47,901 nucleotides of DNA, from NCBI GenBank assembly GCA_918298275.1, contig CAKJZO010000021.1, positions 1 to 47,901 of the forward strand, written 5' to 3'. This DNA is from Spirochaetota bacterium (GTDB lineage Bacteria > Spirochaetota > Spirochaetia > Sphaerochaetales > Sphaerochaetaceae). Shown in pieces: positions 10,375 to 19,079 of this stretch. The notes under the pieces were generated by a model. It was not told the DNA's origin. It did no database searches and was given only the letters and a program-made list of their open reading frames with translations. The translations under genes were made by a program, and so were the position numbers. Position 1 is the first letter of the stretch. Every line of letters starts with the position of its first letter.

Positions 10375-11365
10375 TCTTGTTCCCTTTTCCCTTTGATTTC
10401 GGGTATGTGACAGGTTTTCCCTTGAATGAGTAGATTATCATTGCCGCTCCGGCAACTATCATCAGAAAGCACAGTATCTGCCCCATGGAAATGTTCAGGG
10501 CGGACTTGAAGAGGGCGGTAGGTTCCGTTTCCTTTCCCAGGGCGATGACAAAGCCGATCTGGCTGTCCGGCTCGCGGAAATACTCGATGATAAAGCGTGC
10601 GAGGCCGTATCCGATGAAATAGCTTCCGGTAAGAAGCCCCGGACCTTTCTTTCCATGCAGGCGCTTGGCGATCGGTCTGATGATAAACCAAAGGACAAGC
10701 CAGAGCACGATGCCCTCGAACAGGGCTTCGTAAAGCTGCGACGGATGCCTGGGAAGGTTGACCATGGCTCCGGGAGTGTAGCTCATGCCGATTTTATCCG
10801 CCACCTCACGGACCCACTCGATCGAAGTCGAGAAAGAAGGTGCATCCGGGAATACCATGCCGACGGAACTTGCGGTGACCCTGCCCCAGAGTTCTCCGTT
10901 GATGAAGTTTCCGAGGCGCCCGAAGGTATATCCCAGTGGGATTGCCGCGGTAAGATGGTCCGCCATGTCGAAGAACCGGTAGCCGTGCTTTCTGCAGAAA
11001 AGCCAGACACCGAATACGCAGCCGATTACTCCTCCGTGATAGCTCATTCCCGGAAGGCCTACGAAGCGTCCGTTCTGGAAAGGCCAGAAAATCATCCACG
11101 GATGGGTCCAGTAATACCACGTTCCGTCATATAGAAGGGTTGAGAAAACCCTCGCTCCGAGGATAAGGAATCCGACACCGTAGCAGAAGAGGGTGATGGT
11201 ATCATCCGCATTCATGCCGTTGAGTTCTCCGTGTCTGCATTCGTGGCGGATCAGCACATATGTGATGGAGAATGCCACGAGGTACATCAGCGCATACCAT
11301 CTGACGGGCAGAAACGGAACCACGAACGGGGAAATCCAGCTTGGGAAATCGACGTAAATCTGCAT
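10352..11365 (-). CDS. lgt: Prolipoprotein diacylglyceryl transferase
   Basis: RWYALMYLVAF, GRLGNFINGELWGR, RHPSQLYEA are Lgt signatures; start set at MQIYVDF. Confidence 0.96.
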   Translation of the reverse strand: MQIYVDFPSWISPFVVPFLPVRWYALMYLVAFSITYVLIRHECRHGELNGMNADDTITLFCYGVGFLILGARVFSTLLYDGTWYYWTHPWMIFWPFQNGRFVGLPGMSYHGGVIGCVFGVWLFCRKHGYRFFDMADHLTAAIPLGYTFGRLGNFINGELWGRVTASSVGMVFPDAPSFSTSIEWVREVADKIGMSYTPGAMVNLPRHPSQLYEALFEGIVLWLVLWFIIRPIAKRLHGKKGPGLLTGSYFIGYGLARFIIEYFREPDSQIGFVIALGKETEPTALFKSALNISMGQILCFLMIVAGAAMIIYSFKGKPVTYPKSKGKGNKNANKRKG

Positions 11366-11467
11366 ACTGTGATGATAGCACAGATGCATATTCCATATAA
11401 ATGTGTTTTTTGCGTGTTGTTCCCATAATTGAAAGACGCACAGCCCAAAAAGGTGTATATTTCAATC

Positions 11468-12991
11468 ATGAAAAAAACAGCAATGGTTTTGATTGTTCTG
11501 GCACTTCTGGCCGGAACTCTATTTGCAAACGGGTCTCCCGAAGAGCAGATGTTCTTCAACAACCTCATGAACAACTCTCAGGGCGCCACCTATTCCTCGG
11601 GGACAACCACGAGCAGAACCTCCACAAAGGGATCCGAGATTATTTCCCGCGATATGGCCACTCTCGAGAGGCTTTACCAGTATGTCGACAGGAACTTCCT
11701 GTATGAAATCGACTATGATGCCGTCTATGAGGCCATGGCCACCGCTCTTTTCGATGCCTTGAAAGACAAGTACACGTACTATGTCAAGGCAGAGGAATCC
11801 GGAGACTATGAGGAAGAGGTTTCAGGAGTCTACGGCGGACTTGGAATCTATTTTTCAAAGACGTACGTCGATTATCAGGACGTCGAAGATGAAAGCACCC
11901 TCTATGCGATAATCACTCAGGTATTCCCGAACACACCCAGCGCCAAGGCAGGGCTGAAGGCCGGGGACTACATCCTCGAGATAGGCGGAGAGTCCGTAGT
12001 TGAGATGGAAGCCACAGAGTGTGCAAAGCGCATGAAGGGCGAGCCGGGAACCTCCGTTGATCTGACAATCAGGAGGGGGGACAGCACATTCACAATCCCC
12101 ATCACCAGGGCTATAATCGTCGTCCCGACGGTTGAATATGAAATGATAGAGGGTACGCACACTGCATATCTGAGGATTCTGGAATTCTCGACAAGCACCT
12201 ATAGGGCGATTGCCGAAGCCCTTACGGATCTCTCCAATTCAGGAATGGAGAAACTGATCATCGACCTCAGGGACAACCCCGGAGGTGATGTCGATGTTAC
12301 CCTGGCTATTGCGGACATGTTCATCAGCGATTCCAAGCTTCTTTCCATTTCCTATAAGGACCCGTCAAAGAACATTACCTATGCTGCAACGGATTCCGTG
12401 ACAGTCTCTCCGTCTACGGAAGTTGCAATCCTGGTCAACGGAGGAACTGCAAGTTCCGCCGAGATCTTCTCAAGCGCAATGAAGGACAACGGAAGGGCTG
12501 TTCTGTTCGGTTCAACCACCTACGGCAAGGGCGTGATGCAGGTGATTTCCTCCTTCGGCGACGGCTATACCTCAATCACAACGGCAAGCTTCGTCGGGCC
12601 TGCAGGAAAGACAATCCACGGAGAGGGTGTGGAACCGGATGTTGTCATCGATGAGATTGTCGTAGAGGAAGAGGAAATAGAGGCATACACGGAGCTTCTG
12701 AACAGCAAGGCAGCAGAGAAATTCGTTGACCAGAATCCGGATTTCACGGACGAGAACGTACGGAAATTCGCACAGGAGCATGCAGATTCGGGACTTAGGG
12801 AAATCGTTCTTCTTCTGGTTGCCCGCAACGAGTATCTCTCGAGAATGGACTATGACGACAGACCTCTTGCGGATATCGTCTACGACAACTGCTGCAAGGC
12901 AGCTTTCGAGTATCTTCAGAGCTATGAGATCGACTACGACGCAAACTACAAGCCGACTTCCGACACGTCGGTGAGAGTAGTGAATTTCTAG
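11468..12991 (+). CDS. Secreted S41 C-terminal processing peptidase
   Basis: Signal peptide MKKTAMVLIVLALLAGTLFA, PDZ domain GLKAGDYILEIGGESV, catalytic NGGTASSAEIF and TYGKGVMQ. Confidence 0.94.
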   Translation: MKKTAMVLIVLALLAGTLFANGSPEEQMFFNNLMNNSQGATYSSGTTTSRTSTKGSEIISRDMATLERLYQYVDRNFLYEIDYDAVYEAMATALFDALKDKYTYYVKAEESGDYEEEVSGVYGGLGIYFSKTYVDYQDVEDESTLYAIITQVFPNTPSAKAGLKAGDYILEIGGESVVEMEATECAKRMKGEPGTSVDLTIRRGDSTFTIPITRAIIVVPTVEYEMIEGTHTAYLRILEFSTSTYRAIAEALTDLSNSGMEKLIIDLRDNPGGDVDVTLAIADMFISDSKLLSISYKDPSKNITYAATDSVTVSPSTEVAILVNGGTASSAEIFSSAMKDNGRAVLFGSTTYGKGVMQVISSFGDGYTSITTASFVGPAGKTIHGEGVEPDVVIDEIVVEEEEIEAYTELLNSKAAEKFVDQNPDFTDENVRKFAQEHADSGLREIVLLLVARNEYLSRMDYDDRPLADIVYDNCCKAAFEYLQSYEIDYDANYKPTSDTSVRVVNF

Positions 12992-13339
12992 TTTATCTAC
13001 CCGTTTTTCTAGTGTGGAACCTGCCTTCGGGCAGGTTCTTCCGTTATAAGAAAATAAGGGGTCGGGAAAGGGTGTGTGGGTATTTTTTACACACACTATT
13101 GCACAAGTTATGCACAACCCTTGTGCAAGGTAGTATTTATATTGACAGAAACGGCTTGGATGTAAGCTTCCTAGTTTGGTACTAATCATTTGAATAGTAG
13201 AATGTAATTTCTTTATATAAAATAACTTAGATAAATTTGTATTTTTTTGTACCTGTTAAAAAGTTATATAAGAATTATTGCTGTTGTGCAGTTTCGGAGA
13301 TATTAAAAAAAACTAAAATTACAGGAAGTTATGCACAAG
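12992..13339. other. AT-rich gap between convergent genes with clustered DnaA boxes (candidate oriC/DnaA-binding locus)
   Basis: Perfect TTATGCACA at 13108-13116 and 13329-13337; TGCACAA/TTGTGCA heptamers at 13100-13106, 13111-13117, 13121-13127, 13284-13290, 13332-13338; ~150 bp of AT-rich DNA between. Confidence 0.6.
13017..13038. terminator. Stem-loop with UUCG loop after S41 peptidase
   Basis: GAACCTGCC-TTCG-GGCAGGTTC perfect 9-bp stem. Confidence 0.75.
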
Positions 13340-14122
13340 TTATTGACAGCATGATTCAAGGATTGTCTGAACGGCTCCGATTGCGTAAATCGATGCAGTT
13401 TCGCATCTTAGAATGTTTGTCTTGAGCGTTACGGCCTTGAATCCGCAATTGAGAAGAAGAGCGCATTCCTCCTCTTCCAAACCACCTTCCGGACCCACTA
13501 TGATGGCGGTGATTCCGTCGAAGCCCCTGAGGCAGGAAAACAGGTCGCTTTGGTTCTCGGAAAGCCTGACCTGGTGCAGGACTATCCCGAGGTGTGCAAG
13601 ACCTTCAGAGCGCTTTGAAAAGTCTGCCGGAATATCCTTGAACGGTAGAACTCCGTGTACTTTTGTGGGTACCACGGATCCGCTCTGCTGGATAGCTTCC
13701 GTAACGATGGCATCATAGCGCTCAAGGCGGGCGGTTTCCTTTCCTTCAAGGTCTGCCACACAGTTTCTGCTTTTCACCAGAACGATATCCTGAACGCCAG
13801 CCTCGGTGGCTTTTTTTATTATTTCATCTGCCTTACGGCCCTTGGGAAGGCACTGATAAAGGACTATGGGCTTAAGGGGGCGCATCTGCGGAAGCGCATC
13901 TGTTTTCTCTTCCAGCTTCTCCGAGGGAGAGACCGAGAGGAGGCAGCTTGCCTTTTCGATTTTCTCGATTCTGAGATTCCACAGTCCGCCTTCACGGTCT
14001 CGACCCATCAGCTCCTGACCCTCCTTGAGCCTGAGGGCCTTGATCAGGTAGTTGAAATCCTTTCCTGTCAGCCGAAGGGTCGAACTTCTGTCAAAAGTGG
14101 CGGGAAGTAGAAAAAGTCTCAT
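13340..14122 (-). CDS. rsmE: 16S rRNA m3U1498 methyltransferase RsmE
   Basis: MRLFLLPATFD...LTGKDFNYLIKALRLKEGQEL, IVGPEGGLEEEE, LKTNILRCETASIYAIG. Confidence 0.95.
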   Translation of the reverse strand: MRLFLLPATFDRSSTLRLTGKDFNYLIKALRLKEGQELMGRDREGGLWNLRIEKIEKASCLLSVSPSEKLEEKTDALPQMRPLKPIVLYQCLPKGRKADEIIKKATEAGVQDIVLVKSRNCVADLEGKETARLERYDAIVTEAIQQSGSVVPTKVHGVLPFKDIPADFSKRSEGLAHLGIVLHQVRLSENQSDLFSCLRGFDGITAIIVGPEGGLEEEECALLLNCGFKAVTLKTNILRCETASIYAIGAVQTILESCCQ

Positions 14123-14163
14123 GACAAGAGTATGAACCATATCGTATTGTTAAGTAAAGAGAG

Positions 14164-15837
14164 GTGTTTACCGTGCAGATTCCGCTTTCAGAATATCCCA
14201 GACCGCAGATGGTGAGAGACAGCTATCTGTGTCTGAACGGAATATGGAACCTCAGGTTCCTCAGCGACGGCGATAAAGCCGTGAATCAGAGCATTGTGGT
14301 TCCTTATTCCCCCGAGTCGGAATACAGCGGAGTGGGCCGTACCCTGCAGGAATACGAGACCATGCTGTACAGCAGGCATGTGGAGTTTCCCGATGTGGAT
14401 TTCTCACAGGAAAGACTGCTGCTTCATTTCGGTGCGGTGGACTATCGTGCAATCGTGTTCATAGACAAGGAACAGGTTGCCGAGCATATAGGAGGATACC
14501 TTCCTTTCTCGGTGGAAGTCGAAAAAGCCTCCTTCGACCTTGATGTAAGCGTACAGGATCCCGGGGATAGCCGTGAGATTTCCCGTGGGAAGCAGAGTTC
14601 CTCTCCCGGAGGAATCTGGTACCCCAAGACAAGCGGAATCTGGCAGACGGTCTGGATGGAGAAGGTTCCCGGAACCTATATCCGGGAACTGAAGATCCTT
14701 CCGGATCTGCAGGGCTTCTGGATCACCGTCTGCATGAACGATGATTCTGTAGGAAAGGCAGTGCTTTCCATCGGCGGAAACAAGCATGAGATAAAGACGA
14801 ACGAGAAACAATATATAAAGATAGACAATCCGAGGCTGTGGACCCCGGACGATCCTTACTTATATAACTTCGATATAAGCGCAGGATCCGATACAGTACA
14901 TTCATACGTCGGGCTGAGGACCTTTGGAATAGGTCTTGATAACAAAGGCCATAATGTCCTGCTTTTAAATGATAAGCCATTTTTCCATCATGGTCTTTTG
15001 GATCAGGGCTATTATAAGGGAGGATACTACACTCCGCAGGATGACAGGGATTTCATAGATGACATCAGCAGGATGAAGGAAATGGGCTTCAATACGCTTA
15101 GAAAGCATATCAAGGTCGAGCCCCTTCGATGGTACTACCACTGCGACCGTCTGGGCATGCTGGTCTGGCAGGATATGGTTTCCGGCGGAGGACGCTACAG
15201 GCTCTCCGTGATAAGTGCGCCGCTTGTGATGGGATCGTTTCTGAAAGACGACAGGTATGACAAATTCGCACGTGAGGATGCACACGAGAGAGATATCTGG
15301 GAAGAGGAGGCCTACGGGACGGTCAGAAACCTCTACAACTGCACATGCGTTGCAATGTGGGTTCCTTTCAACGAGGGCTGGGGACAGTTCGATTCCAAGC
15401 GTATTACGGACAATATAAGAAAGATCGATGAAAGCCGCACCATCGACCATGCCTCAGGCTGGCATGATCAGAAGATAGGGGATTTCAGGAGCCTTCATGT
15501 CTACTTCAGACCTTATCGCTTCAAGCCCGACAAACTCGGAAGGCCGGTGATTCTCTCGGAGTTCGGCGGCTACGGCATGGAGATCGGACTGACGGAGAAG
15601 AGGGCTTTCACCTACAGGAAATACAGAAGTAGGGAAGACCTGACTGCTGCGATAGTGAAGCTCTATGAAACACAGATAATCCCGGCAAAGCAGAAAGGCC
15701 TTGCCGCAAGCATCTATACGCAGGTGTCTGATGTGGAACAGGAGGTCAACGGACTTCTGAGCTATGACAGAAAGACCGTGAAGGTCAATGCCGGGGATAT
15801 TGCACGGATGTCAGAAAGGCTTCTGAAGAGCGAGTAA
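14164..15837 (+). CDS. Glycoside hydrolase family 2 protein (beta-galactosidase/glucuronidase-like)
   Basis: Sugar-binding N-domain, MGFNTLRKHIKVEPLRWYYHCDRLGMLVWQDM, VPFNEGWGQFD acid/base, ILSEFGGYG nucleophile region; GTG start. Confidence 0.92.
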   Translation: MFTVQIPLSEYPRPQMVRDSYLCLNGIWNLRFLSDGDKAVNQSIVVPYSPESEYSGVGRTLQEYETMLYSRHVEFPDVDFSQERLLLHFGAVDYRAIVFIDKEQVAEHIGGYLPFSVEVEKASFDLDVSVQDPGDSREISRGKQSSSPGGIWYPKTSGIWQTVWMEKVPGTYIRELKILPDLQGFWITVCMNDDSVGKAVLSIGGNKHEIKTNEKQYIKIDNPRLWTPDDPYLYNFDISAGSDTVHSYVGLRTFGIGLDNKGHNVLLLNDKPFFHHGLLDQGYYKGGYYTPQDDRDFIDDISRMKEMGFNTLRKHIKVEPLRWYYHCDRLGMLVWQDMVSGGGRYRLSVISAPLVMGSFLKDDRYDKFAREDAHERDIWEEEAYGTVRNLYNCTCVAMWVPFNEGWGQFDSKRITDNIRKIDESRTIDHASGWHDQKIGDFRSLHVYFRPYRFKPDKLGRPVILSEFGGYGMEIGLTEKRAFTYRKYRSREDLTAAIVKLYETQIIPAKQKGLAASIYTQVSDVEQEVNGLLSYDRKTVKVNAGDIARMSERLLKSE

Positions 15838-17016
15838 TCAGAGACTCTTTCTGTACTTGAGGTTGTTGCTCTCTATAAGTGCCTGATATCGGCCAAGAAT
15901 GGTGTCCATCAGCGGTCCGTCCCAAGGAATCGGTATGGTCTCATAGGCCCTGTCTCCCATGGCCTTGCGCTTCTCCAGAGGAAGCGAGAGGAACTCTGCA
16001 ATGGCCTGCGCAACCGCAGGACTCTCATCCTTGCTGATAATTCCGTTGTCGTCGGCAGTGATGACTTCCGCAGTACAGGAGCCTTCTGCTGCCAGGGTAG
16101 GTGTTCTCTGGGCTGCAGCTTCACGAACGACCATCGGGGCGTTGTCATAGATGGACGGGAACACGAAGAGATCTGCAATGGAATAGATGGCGTCGAGGCT
16201 TTCGGTATCAGTCAGATGACCCGTGAAGACAGAAACATCCTCTATGTCCAGTTTTGATACCCTCTCCCTTATTGCCTGTTCGTCAGGACCGCGGCCTGCC
16301 ATCACCAGCTGGAATGCGGTACCCTGCTTCTTGAGTATGGAGCAGGCTTCCAGAACTCTACCCAGGTTCTTCTTCCAGCTTATCTGCCCGACGAATAGAA
16401 GTACGGGGACATCGCTTCTGATGCCGTACTTCTGCCTTACCTCGGGCACTCTGGCAATATTGAGGACCCTTCTGTTCGAACCGTTGGGCATTACGATAAT
16501 CTCGCCCTTGTAGCCGTACTCGCGCAGGGTTTCCCCCGTGCCTTCGGATACTGCCCAGACCTCGTCGCATTTGGAGAAGAAGTCCGCCACGGCCTGTGAA
16601 CCGACCTTTGCTATGGTCTTCACGCCGGTGAACTGAAGGATATCGTCATAGAATTTCGTGTGGAACGATCCTACGATGGGCAGATGCCTTTTCTTTGCCA
16701 GGTTCAGGCCTGCGTTTCCGGCAAAGACCGGACCGTGGACATGGATGATATCAAGGTCTATCTGCTTCATCCTTGCAATGAAGTGCGGGTCGAAACTGTC
16801 CAGACCGATGCGCCAGGGAATCTTCTTCGAGAGTTCCACGGAGTTGAAATCAACTATCTCGTAGGGCAGGCCTCCCCGATATCCGGTGTCGTACATCGGG
16901 GTAATGACATAAACTTCCTCTCCGCGCTTTGCCATTGTTTCCGCATAGGCTTTCATGACGCGGCCGACCCCGTCGAAGACGGGAATGAAGGATTCGCCGA
17001 ATTGTCCGATTTTCAT
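15838..17016 (-). CDS. Glycosyltransferase family 4
   Basis: MKIGQFGESFIPVFDGVGRVM, VGSFHTKFYD, PVLLFVGQISWKKNLGRVLEAC, PSIYDNAPMVVREAAA. Confidence 0.93.
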   Translation of the reverse strand: MKIGQFGESFIPVFDGVGRVMKAYAETMAKRGEEVYVITPMYDTGYRGGLPYEIVDFNSVELSKKIPWRIGLDSFDPHFIARMKQIDLDIIHVHGPVFAGNAGLNLAKKRHLPIVGSFHTKFYDDILQFTGVKTIAKVGSQAVADFFSKCDEVWAVSEGTGETLREYGYKGEIIVMPNGSNRRVLNIARVPEVRQKYGIRSDVPVLLFVGQISWKKNLGRVLEACSILKKQGTAFQLVMAGRGPDEQAIRERVSKLDIEDVSVFTGHLTDTESLDAIYSIADLFVFPSIYDNAPMVVREAAAQRTPTLAAEGSCTAEVITADDNGIISKDESPAVAQAIAEFLSLPLEKRKAMGDRAYETIPIPWDGPLMDTILGRYQALIESNNLKYRKSL

Positions 17017-17028
17017 GTAAATGCCTCG

Positions 17029-17769
17029 TTAGAGTATTACTGAATTCCTGAGGGTCACTATCATGGCAATGAAACCACCTATGAAGAAAAGGGTGGAACC
17101 CATGATGGTGAAGGTCAAAGTGTTCAATATGAATGAAAGGCTGTTGCCTACAATCATCAGCAGGATTGCATAGTTTCTGAGTTTGCCTATGGCAGTAGGT
17201 TCCGAGAATGACAGGATCAGCTGCGTAATCAGGGCAACGCTGGAAAGAATGCAGAGCAGCATGAACGGCGCCGTCATCCGCCACACTCCGTCAATGTCCT
17301 GGGTCGTGGGCACCAGGATGGAGATGAACAGCACGGAAGCCGTTCCGAGCAGCAGAAAACGCGTTATGGTGCTGTGCTCGTTGTTCTGGTAATGGATTGC
17401 ATATCCGATCAGCAGGAACATCAGCATGTACTGCGAGAACATCTGGAGCCTTACGCTTACCCGGGGCGGCAGGATGCTGAAGCCTGTCAGTTGCGTGAAG
17501 TAGGAAAGGACCCGCAGTTCAGTGACAGTCAGGAAAAACAGCGCCAGGATTATGAATGCGTTTCCGGGGTTTATGTTGGACACGCTTGATTTGTAATAAG
17601 CTACGGTAACCAGAAGGATCACCACCAGTCTTACGACCGCAGCGATGTACGGATAGCTGTTGTCGACTTCCTCTATGATGACGATTCCGTATACACATAC
17701 CCCTATACTGACCGCAAAGCACAGTATCTGAAGAAGGAGTACAAAGACACGGAAGGCTTTGCTGTTCAT
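17029..17769 (-). CDS. Polytopic membrane protein of unknown function (~7-8 TM)
   Basis: 246 aa almost entirely hydrophobic helices; start overlaps symporter stop by 1 nt; no motif recognised. Confidence 0.8.
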   Translation of the reverse strand: MNSKAFRVFVLLLQILCFAVSIGVCVYGIVIIEEVDNSYPYIAAVVRLVVILLVTVAYYKSSVSNINPGNAFIILALFFLTVTELRVLSYFTQLTGFSILPPRVSVRLQMFSQYMLMFLLIGYAIHYQNNEHSTITRFLLLGTASVLFISILVPTTQDIDGVWRMTAPFMLLCILSSVALITQLILSFSEPTAIGKLRNYAILLMIVGNSLSFILNTLTFTIMGSTLFFIGGFIAMIVTLRNSVIL

Positions 17770-19034
17770 CAGATGGTGTCCTTATCCCTGATGTAGCAGT
17801 CTGCTTTAAGCTGGTATGCAGTGAAGCTGGTACCAAGACCGGAAAGAAGAACGTCGAATGCAATTGCAAGTCCGTTGAGAAGCGGCAGCAGGCCGAGGAT
17901 GGCAAAAGCTTCACCCGAGACTTTGATGTTCAGGATCTCGAGGGCGAAGGCCGTAGCAAACAGGACTTCATATCCGGCATGCAGGCAGCTGAGGAAACTC
18001 ACCAGTGTGCAGGCAAAAGCAACCGTGATTGTCTGACCCAAAGTTGGTAGTGCACCGCCTGATGCATAGATGAATGAACAGGTGCACAGAGTGGAGACCA
18101 GAGCGGTTCCGCCCTTTGTGATTATGCTGTGGATCGGAAGAGCAGTGGAAACGATGTTTTTCTGGATTCCGAGGTTGATTCTGCAGTCGGTATAGAGCGT
18201 TGGCTGGCTGAACAGGTAGTTGACCGAGAAGAATGCCGCGACACCGGAAGAGAACAGCCTTCCGAGCTGTCTGTAGGGATTTCTCCTGAAGCCTGTGCAG
18301 ATTCCGTAGATCAACGGGAGCACCAGGAAGATGCCGCCGAAACCCGCAATGCAGAGCAGGACAATGAACTTCCAGGAAACGAAAACCGTTCCGTCTGTCC
18401 AGAGTCTGTCGAACCATGTACCTGCAATGAAGAAGATTCCGATCCACATGAACTGTGCAACCTTCTTTGCGACTCTGAACATGGCTTCGCTGAGGGAGTT
18501 GAGGACAATGTAAGCCGGCCTTATTACCTCTGTGGTGGGCCTGATGGCATAGCCGAAGATCAGGGCAACCAGGATGATGGGAAGAAGACAGTCGCTGGAT
18601 TTGATGAAATTCAAAAAAGCATTGATCGACAGCGGATTGGCTGCATAGATCTTGTCCAGTGTGGAGTTTGCCAGTGCGTTGTACAGGGCGCTTGCCTGCT
18701 CAGCGGAAGCCGGCGTTGTCTTTGTTACCGGGAATGCCGCAGGGAAGATCCTGAAGAATACGGCAGCGACAACCGCCATGGCTGCAGCGGTGAAGATTGC
18801 CCAGAAAAAGGTTGAGAGAAGCATGAAGCTGCCTTGTCCCTTCTTTCTTGAAAGGGAGGCGGTTCCTGATGTCATCGAGAAGAACGCAAGGGGGAATACA
18901 AGGAAGATTCCGAGATTGAGAACCACGTTCGAGAGGATGGTCATGCAGGATATGAATGCGGCACTGTTCCTGAGAGTCAGTTCAAAGGCAAGTCCCATTG
19001 CGGCAGCAGCCAGATAAGTCAACCATGTTTTCAT
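17769..19034 (-). CDS. Dicarboxylate:cation symporter (SDF/DAACS) family, divergent
   Basis: Multi-TM protein with IITKGGTALVSTLCTCSFIYASGGALPTLGQTITVAFACT resembling the HP1/serine-rich region of SDF transporters. Confidence 0.75.
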   Translation of the reverse strand: MKTWLTYLAAAAMGLAFELTLRNSAAFISCMTILSNVVLNLGIFLVFPLAFFSMTSGTASLSRKKGQGSFMLLSTFFWAIFTAAAMAVVAAVFFRIFPAAFPVTKTTPASAEQASALYNALANSTLDKIYAANPLSINAFLNFIKSSDCLLPIILVALIFGYAIRPTTEVIRPAYIVLNSLSEAMFRVAKKVAQFMWIGIFFIAGTWFDRLWTDGTVFVSWKFIVLLCIAGFGGIFLVLPLIYGICTGFRRNPYRQLGRLFSSGVAAFFSVNYLFSQPTLYTDCRINLGIQKNIVSTALPIHSIITKGGTALVSTLCTCSFIYASGGALPTLGQTITVAFACTLVSFLSCLHAGYEVLFATAFALEILNIKVSGEAFAILGLLPLLNGLAIAFDVLLSGLGTSFTAYQLKADCYIRDKDTI

Positions 19035-19075
19035 GGCGTAAATTATATTACTACCGAGAGTATATGTCTAGTAAT
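19035..19075 (-). promoter_or_regulatory. Promoter and inverted-repeat operator of the symporter operon
   Basis: On minus strand: TAGACA (19065-19070)-N17-TATAAT (19042-19047)-N7-ATG; inverted repeat ATTACTA (19047-19053)/TAGTAAT (19069-19075). Confidence 0.75.
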
Positions 19076-19079
19076 GGTT

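Noticed and set aside
13237-13425. 62-aa + strand ORF in the 13-kb intergenic region
   Set aside because: Short, overlaps the DnaA-box cluster and the rsmE 3' end, no SD or homology pattern; gap better explained as a DNA element.
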